A stretch of 64,000 nt of DNA from an uncultured Flavobacteriaceae bacterium (GTDB lineage Bacteria; Bacteroidota; Bacteroidia; Flavobacteriales; Flavobacteriaceae). The notes under the pieces are model-generated. The model saw only the letters and a list, made by a program, of their open reading frames with translations. It was not told where the DNA came from and searched no databases. Of the stretch, positions 61,267 to 64,000 are shown piece by piece; within the stretch, counting starts at the first letter, position 1, and the number at the start of each line of letters is the position of its first letter. The stretch covers positions 124,001 through 188,000 of the forward strand of contig CANMWN010000002.1 in NCBI GenBank assembly GCA_947501625.1. The letters run 5' to 3'. The position numbers and the translations under genes are program-made.

Positions 61267-62956
61267 AGATTTTACTATCAATATATTCAATTACATTTTT
61301 TTCTTTATCAATCGTTTTTTGATAGATTTCTTTTGCTTCTGTTAAAATACGATTAACAAATTGTTGGTCTTTTATATCTTTAGCGTTAATGCGAACATTA
61401 AAATAGCCTCCTAATACTGCCGAACGAGCACAAAGAACACCAACTCCTGCATCGGATAGCGAACTCTCCATACCTTCTTTTAGCATTGCTTCCATAACTT
61501 CAATAGAGTTATAGGCAGTTTTCATTACTTCTAGTGGAATTTCAGTAGCGTATTTTGTTGCATCTTGAATTGCTTTTTGTCTAATTTCTTTTTCCTCAGG
61601 AGTAGATTTAGGCATTCTAAACCCGTTGATAATTCTATTAAAAGCATTTGTATCTTCATCAACCAAGAAAAGTAATTTGTCTTTATATGCTTGACCTTTC
61701 TCAGCCCATTTTGAATAAAATTCCCATTTATCATCCCATCCTGCTTTATGTGCAGATAGGTTTGCAACCATTGTTCCCAAAGAAACCCCTAAACTTCCAA
61801 CATAAGCAGAAATTGAGCCGCCTCCTGGAGCCATAGACTCGCCAGCGGTTTCATCAGCAAAATCAGTTAATGTTAAATCAACCAATTTTTTGGAATCACT
61901 ATCTAAAAGATATTCGATAATTTTTTCTTGCGGATTAAATGATTTCAAATCATCTAATCCAAGAGATTTAACTGCAATTTTAATTTTTTCACTTTCCGAT
62001 ACTCCTAAAGAACGTTGTTGTTTGATTAAAAAATAATCTGCTGCATCTAACATTGCTTGTAATGGAATTAATCCAATTAATTCCGATCCTGTAACTCTAA
62101 GTCCTCTTTTTGTTGCCGATTTAACAGTTTCGTCAAAGGCTTCATGCATTGAGGTTATGCTAATATTAGTGAGATTATATGAAATTTGAGCAATTCCATA
62201 CTCTTCAATATACCATCCTATTCCTTTGACTGCTTTTAATTTTCCAGGAATTCTAACTGGCTCACCATTTTCATCTAGTACTTTCTTTCCTGTTATTGGA
62301 TTTCCTTCTCTTTTAACTCTTCCACCTTCTCTAATATCAAAAGCGATAGCATTTGCCCTTCTAGTTGAAGTAGTATTCAAATTGATATTATATGCAATTA
62401 AAAAATCTCTTGCTGAGATTGCTGTCGCTCCTGTTTTTTGTACAGAATTGTTGAATTCTGCTGGACCAAAATCTGGTTTCCAATTTGAATCTACTAATTT
62501 TTCTTTCAAACCTTCATATTCTCCAGACCTACAGTTTGCAAGGTTTTTTCTTTTTTCTTCTTGTGCCGCATTTTCATAAAGATAAACCGGAATGTCTAAT
62601 TCATTACCAACTCTTTCTCCTAATTTTTTTGCATATACTGCAGTTTCATCAAGTGAAATTCCAGAAATAGGAACTAGAGGACAAACATCTGTTGCGCCAA
62701 ACCTAGGATGCTCACCAGAATGTTTACTCATGTCAATTAATTCAGCAGCCTTTTTAATAAGTCTAAATGCAGCCTCAATTACATTGTTTGGCTCACCAAC
62801 AAAAGTAATAACAGTTCTATTGGTTGCTTTTCCAGGATCAACATCTAATAATTTAACGCCTTCAACTGTTTCAACAATTTTAGCAATTGTATTTATTTTT
62901 GCTAAATCTTTTCCTTCGCTTATATTAGGAACACACTCTATTAATTGTTTTTTCAT
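61265..62956 (-). CDS. ftcD: Glutamate formimidoyltransferase fused to formimidoyl-THF cyclodeaminase
   Basis: A 563-residue bifunctional enzyme. Residues 1-330 are the transferase (IECVPNISEGKD, LDVDPGKATNRTVITFVG, HSGEHPRFGATDVCPLVPI, and ITGKKVLDENGEP region) that moves the formimino group from formiminoglutamate to tetrahydrofolate, giving glutamate. Residues about 350-563 are the cyclodeaminase (MAPGGGSISAYVGSLGVSLG, MVANLSAHK, DEDTNAFNRI), which releases ammonia. It is the last step of histidine breakdown to glutamate. Full-length fusion as in animals and many Bacteroidota. hut genes are not adjacent. Its promoter is TTG-N19-TACATTTG (minus) at 62979-63008. Confidence 0.95.
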   Translation of the reverse strand: MKKQLIECVPNISEGKDLAKINTIAKIVETVEGVKLLDVDPGKATNRTVITFVGEPNNVIEAAFRLIKKAAELIDMSKHSGEHPRFGATDVCPLVPISGISLDETAVYAKKLGERVGNELDIPVYLYENAAQEEKRKNLANCRSGEYEGLKEKLVDSNWKPDFGPAEFNNSVQKTGATAISARDFLIAYNINLNTTSTRRANAIAFDIREGGRVKREGNPITGKKVLDENGEPVRIPGKLKAVKGIGWYIEEYGIAQISYNLTNISITSMHEAFDETVKSATKRGLRVTGSELIGLIPLQAMLDAADYFLIKQQRSLGVSESEKIKIAVKSLGLDDLKSFNPQEKIIEYLLDSDSKKLVDLTLTDFADETAGESMAPGGGSISAYVGSLGVSLGTMVANLSAHKAGWDDKWEFYSKWAEKGQAYKDKLLFLVDEDTNAFNRIINGFRMPKSTPEEKEIRQKAIQDATKYATEIPLEVMKTAYNSIEVMEAMLKEGMESSLSDAGVGVLCARSAVLGGYFNVRINAKDIKDQQFVNRILTEAKEIYQKTIDKEKNVIEYIDSKI

Positions 62957-62978
62957 TCTTACATTTATTTTTACAAAT

Positions 62979-63008
62979 CAAATGTATAAAGTTTAAGTAT
63001 TCCGACAA
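62979..63008 (-). promoter_or_regulatory. Promoter of ftcD
   Basis: Minus strand: TTG (-33) at 63006-63008, a 19-base spacer and TACATTTG (-7) at 62979-62986. The ATG at 62956 lies 22 bases downstream. Confidence 0.6.
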
Positions 63009-63109
63009 TAATTTTTTATCAATAAATTGTTTAAAACTTCGTTAAATTATTAGTTGAATAAAAGAGTATTTTCTTTATTTAATTTTAAATTTGCTTTAAC
63101 CGAAAAGAA

Positions 63110-64000
63110 ATGAAAGAAACTAAGATTGCAATTATTGGTTTAGGCTATGTTGGATTACCACTTGCTGTAGAATTTGCAAAAAAATATAAAGTTATTGGTT
63201 TTGATATTGATAATTTTAGAATTGACGATTTAAATAAAGGTAAAGACTACACTCTAGAAGTTGATGAAAATTCATTAAATGATGTGTTGTTTAATAAAAC
63301 CCTTTATCTAACTAGTAATATAGAAGATTTAGGAGACGCTAATTTTTATATAATTACAGTTCCTACACCAATTGATGAACAAAAAAAGCCAGACTTAAAA
63401 CCTCTTTTTAGCGCTAGTGAAACTGTTGGAAACGTTTTAAAGAAAGGAGATGTTGTTGTTTATGAGTCAACGGTTTATCCAGGAGCTACTGAAGAAGAAT
63501 GTGTTCCTATTTTAGAATCTGCATCAAATTTAGTTTTTAATACCGATTTTTATGTTGGGTATTCCCCTGAAAGAATAAATCCAGGCGATAAAGAAAAAAC
63601 CGTAACTAAGATATTGAAAGTAACTTCTGGATCAACTCCAGAAATTGCCAATAAAATTGATGAAGTGTATGCTTCAATAATTGATGCTGGAACTCATAAA
63701 GCACCTTCAATAAAAGTTGCTGAAGCTGCGAAAGTGATTGAAAATGCCCAAAGAGATATTAATATTGCATTTGTAAATGAATTATCTAAGATATTTAGAC
63801 TTATGGATATTGATACTAATGAAGTTTTAGAAGCAGCAGGCACTAAATGGAATTTCCTTCCATTTAAGCCTGGATTAGTAGGAGGGCACTGTATAGGTGT
63901 TGATCCATATTATTTGGCTCAAAAAGCAATAAGTCTTGGATACAATCCAGAAATAATTCTATCTGGTAGAAGGCTTAATGATAGTATGGGTAAATTTGTA
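63110..64000 (+). CDS. Nucleotide-sugar dehydrogenase (UDP-sugar 6-dehydrogenase, WbpA/TviB type), truncated by window end
   Basis: The first 297 codons of a UDP-glucose/GDP-mannose dehydrogenase-family protein. The Rossmann motif is [18 protein letters not shown], followed by [30 protein letters not shown] and [32 protein letters not shown] supplies the conserved Lys-region helix, and [16 protein letters not shown] holds the catalytic cysteine. The [12 protein letters not shown] form and YSPERINPG point to UDP-N-acetylhexosamine (WbpA/TviB) enzymes, used for capsule or O-antigen uronic acids. -7-like TAAATTTG at 63086-63093. The C-terminal domain is outside the window. Confidence 0.92.
   Translation, partial: MKETKIAIIGLGYVGLPLAVEFAKKYKVIGFDIDNFRIDDLNKGKDYTLEVDENSLNDVLFNKTLYLTSNIEDLGDANFYIITVPTPIDEQKKPDLKPLFSASETVGNVLKKGDVVVYESTVYPGATEEECVPILESASNLVFNTDFYVGYSPERINPGDKEKTVTKILKVTSGSTPEIANKIDEVYASIIDAGTHKAPSIKVAEAAKVIENAQRDINIAFVNELSKIFRLMDIDTNEVLEAAGTKWNFLPFKPGLVGGHCIGVDPYYLAQKAISLGYNPEIILSGRRLNDSMGKFV

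Noticed and set aside
62592-62996. Plus-strand open frame antisense to ftcD
   Set aside because: Out-of-frame shadow of the conserved FtcD N-terminus; hydrophobic composition arises from the antisense reading.

Overview
The window is a stretch of chromosome from a Flavobacteriaceae-type bacterium (phylum Bacteroidota). The DNA is visibly AT-rich. Several promoters carry the Bacteroidota -7 element TAnnTTTG, and Shine-Dalgarno sequences are not obvious. The gene content is typical of that group: SusC/SusD pairs, TonB-linked receptors with carboxypeptidase-regulatory N-termini, BshB1, the zapA - 6S RNA - rny order, and small flavobacterial proteins (DUF6787-, DUF937-, DCC-type). There is no prophage, transposase or CRISPR array. 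Protein names rest on motif recognition only; no database search was run.

Left part (1-10 kb): a truncated outer-membrane beta-barrel receptor behind a three-copy 21-bp LytTR-like repeat; a HAD phosphatase overlapping prfB; a secreted metzincin-type metalloprotease followed by threonine aldolase; an isolated orphan gene (7061-7624) of different codon usage whose stop codon lies in a long cassette-like inverted repeat; msrA between two inverted copies of a dispersed repeat; and small membrane and DUF genes.

Central accessory part (10-28.5 kb): the most distinctive region. A MocR-type regulator diverges from a seven-gene run ending at a strong terminator at 23235. The run encodes a CCP-like M14 carboxypeptidase lipoprotein, SusC, SusD, a surface lipoprotein, a lipoprotein N-acyl-D-amino-acid deacylase, a lipoprotein Glu/Asp racemase and an Fn3 lipoprotein with a putative zinc hydrolase domain. 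A Na+/glutamate-type symporter follows, then a compact cluster of glutathione-synthetase-like ATP-grasp, mercaptopyruvate sulfurtransferase, N-formylglutamate-amidohydrolase-like protein and a QEGLA/DUF1704 metallopeptidase. No glycoside hydrolase is present. I infer an envelope pathway that captures D-amino-acid- or glutamyl-containing peptides or N-acyl amino acids, trims and deacylates them, racemises the product outside the cytoplasm and imports L-glutamate or aspartate.

Middle part (28.5-50 kb): a MacAB-like export operon; acyl-CoA and Gfo/Idh dehydrogenases; pcm with a TTG start; a DUF2520 - KdsC-like - sulfotransferase operon; glutathione peroxidase; a nine-repeat LRR protein behind a second LytTR-like promoter; bshB1; tRNA-His; an aldehyde dehydrogenase; a bestrophin; a compositionally unusual CDF transporter; uvrA; an ECF-like sigma factor with a 46-residue downstream gene; an Nth protein without its iron-sulfur cysteines; and Bcp.

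Right part (50-64 kb): envelope genes (DUF3108, TonB receptor, M23 peptidase), the division locus (coiled-coil ORF, zapA, 6S-type RNA, rny), xerD, a small beta-barrel, aroQ, a MarR-GNAT fusion with a palindromic operator candidate, another small beta-barrel lipoprotein, a fused FtcD (histidine to glutamate), and the start of a nucleotide-sugar dehydrogenase cut by the right edge. No gene-free stretch exceeds 300 bases; the longest, 47501-47763, holds the divergent uvrA/sigma promoters and a small hairpin.
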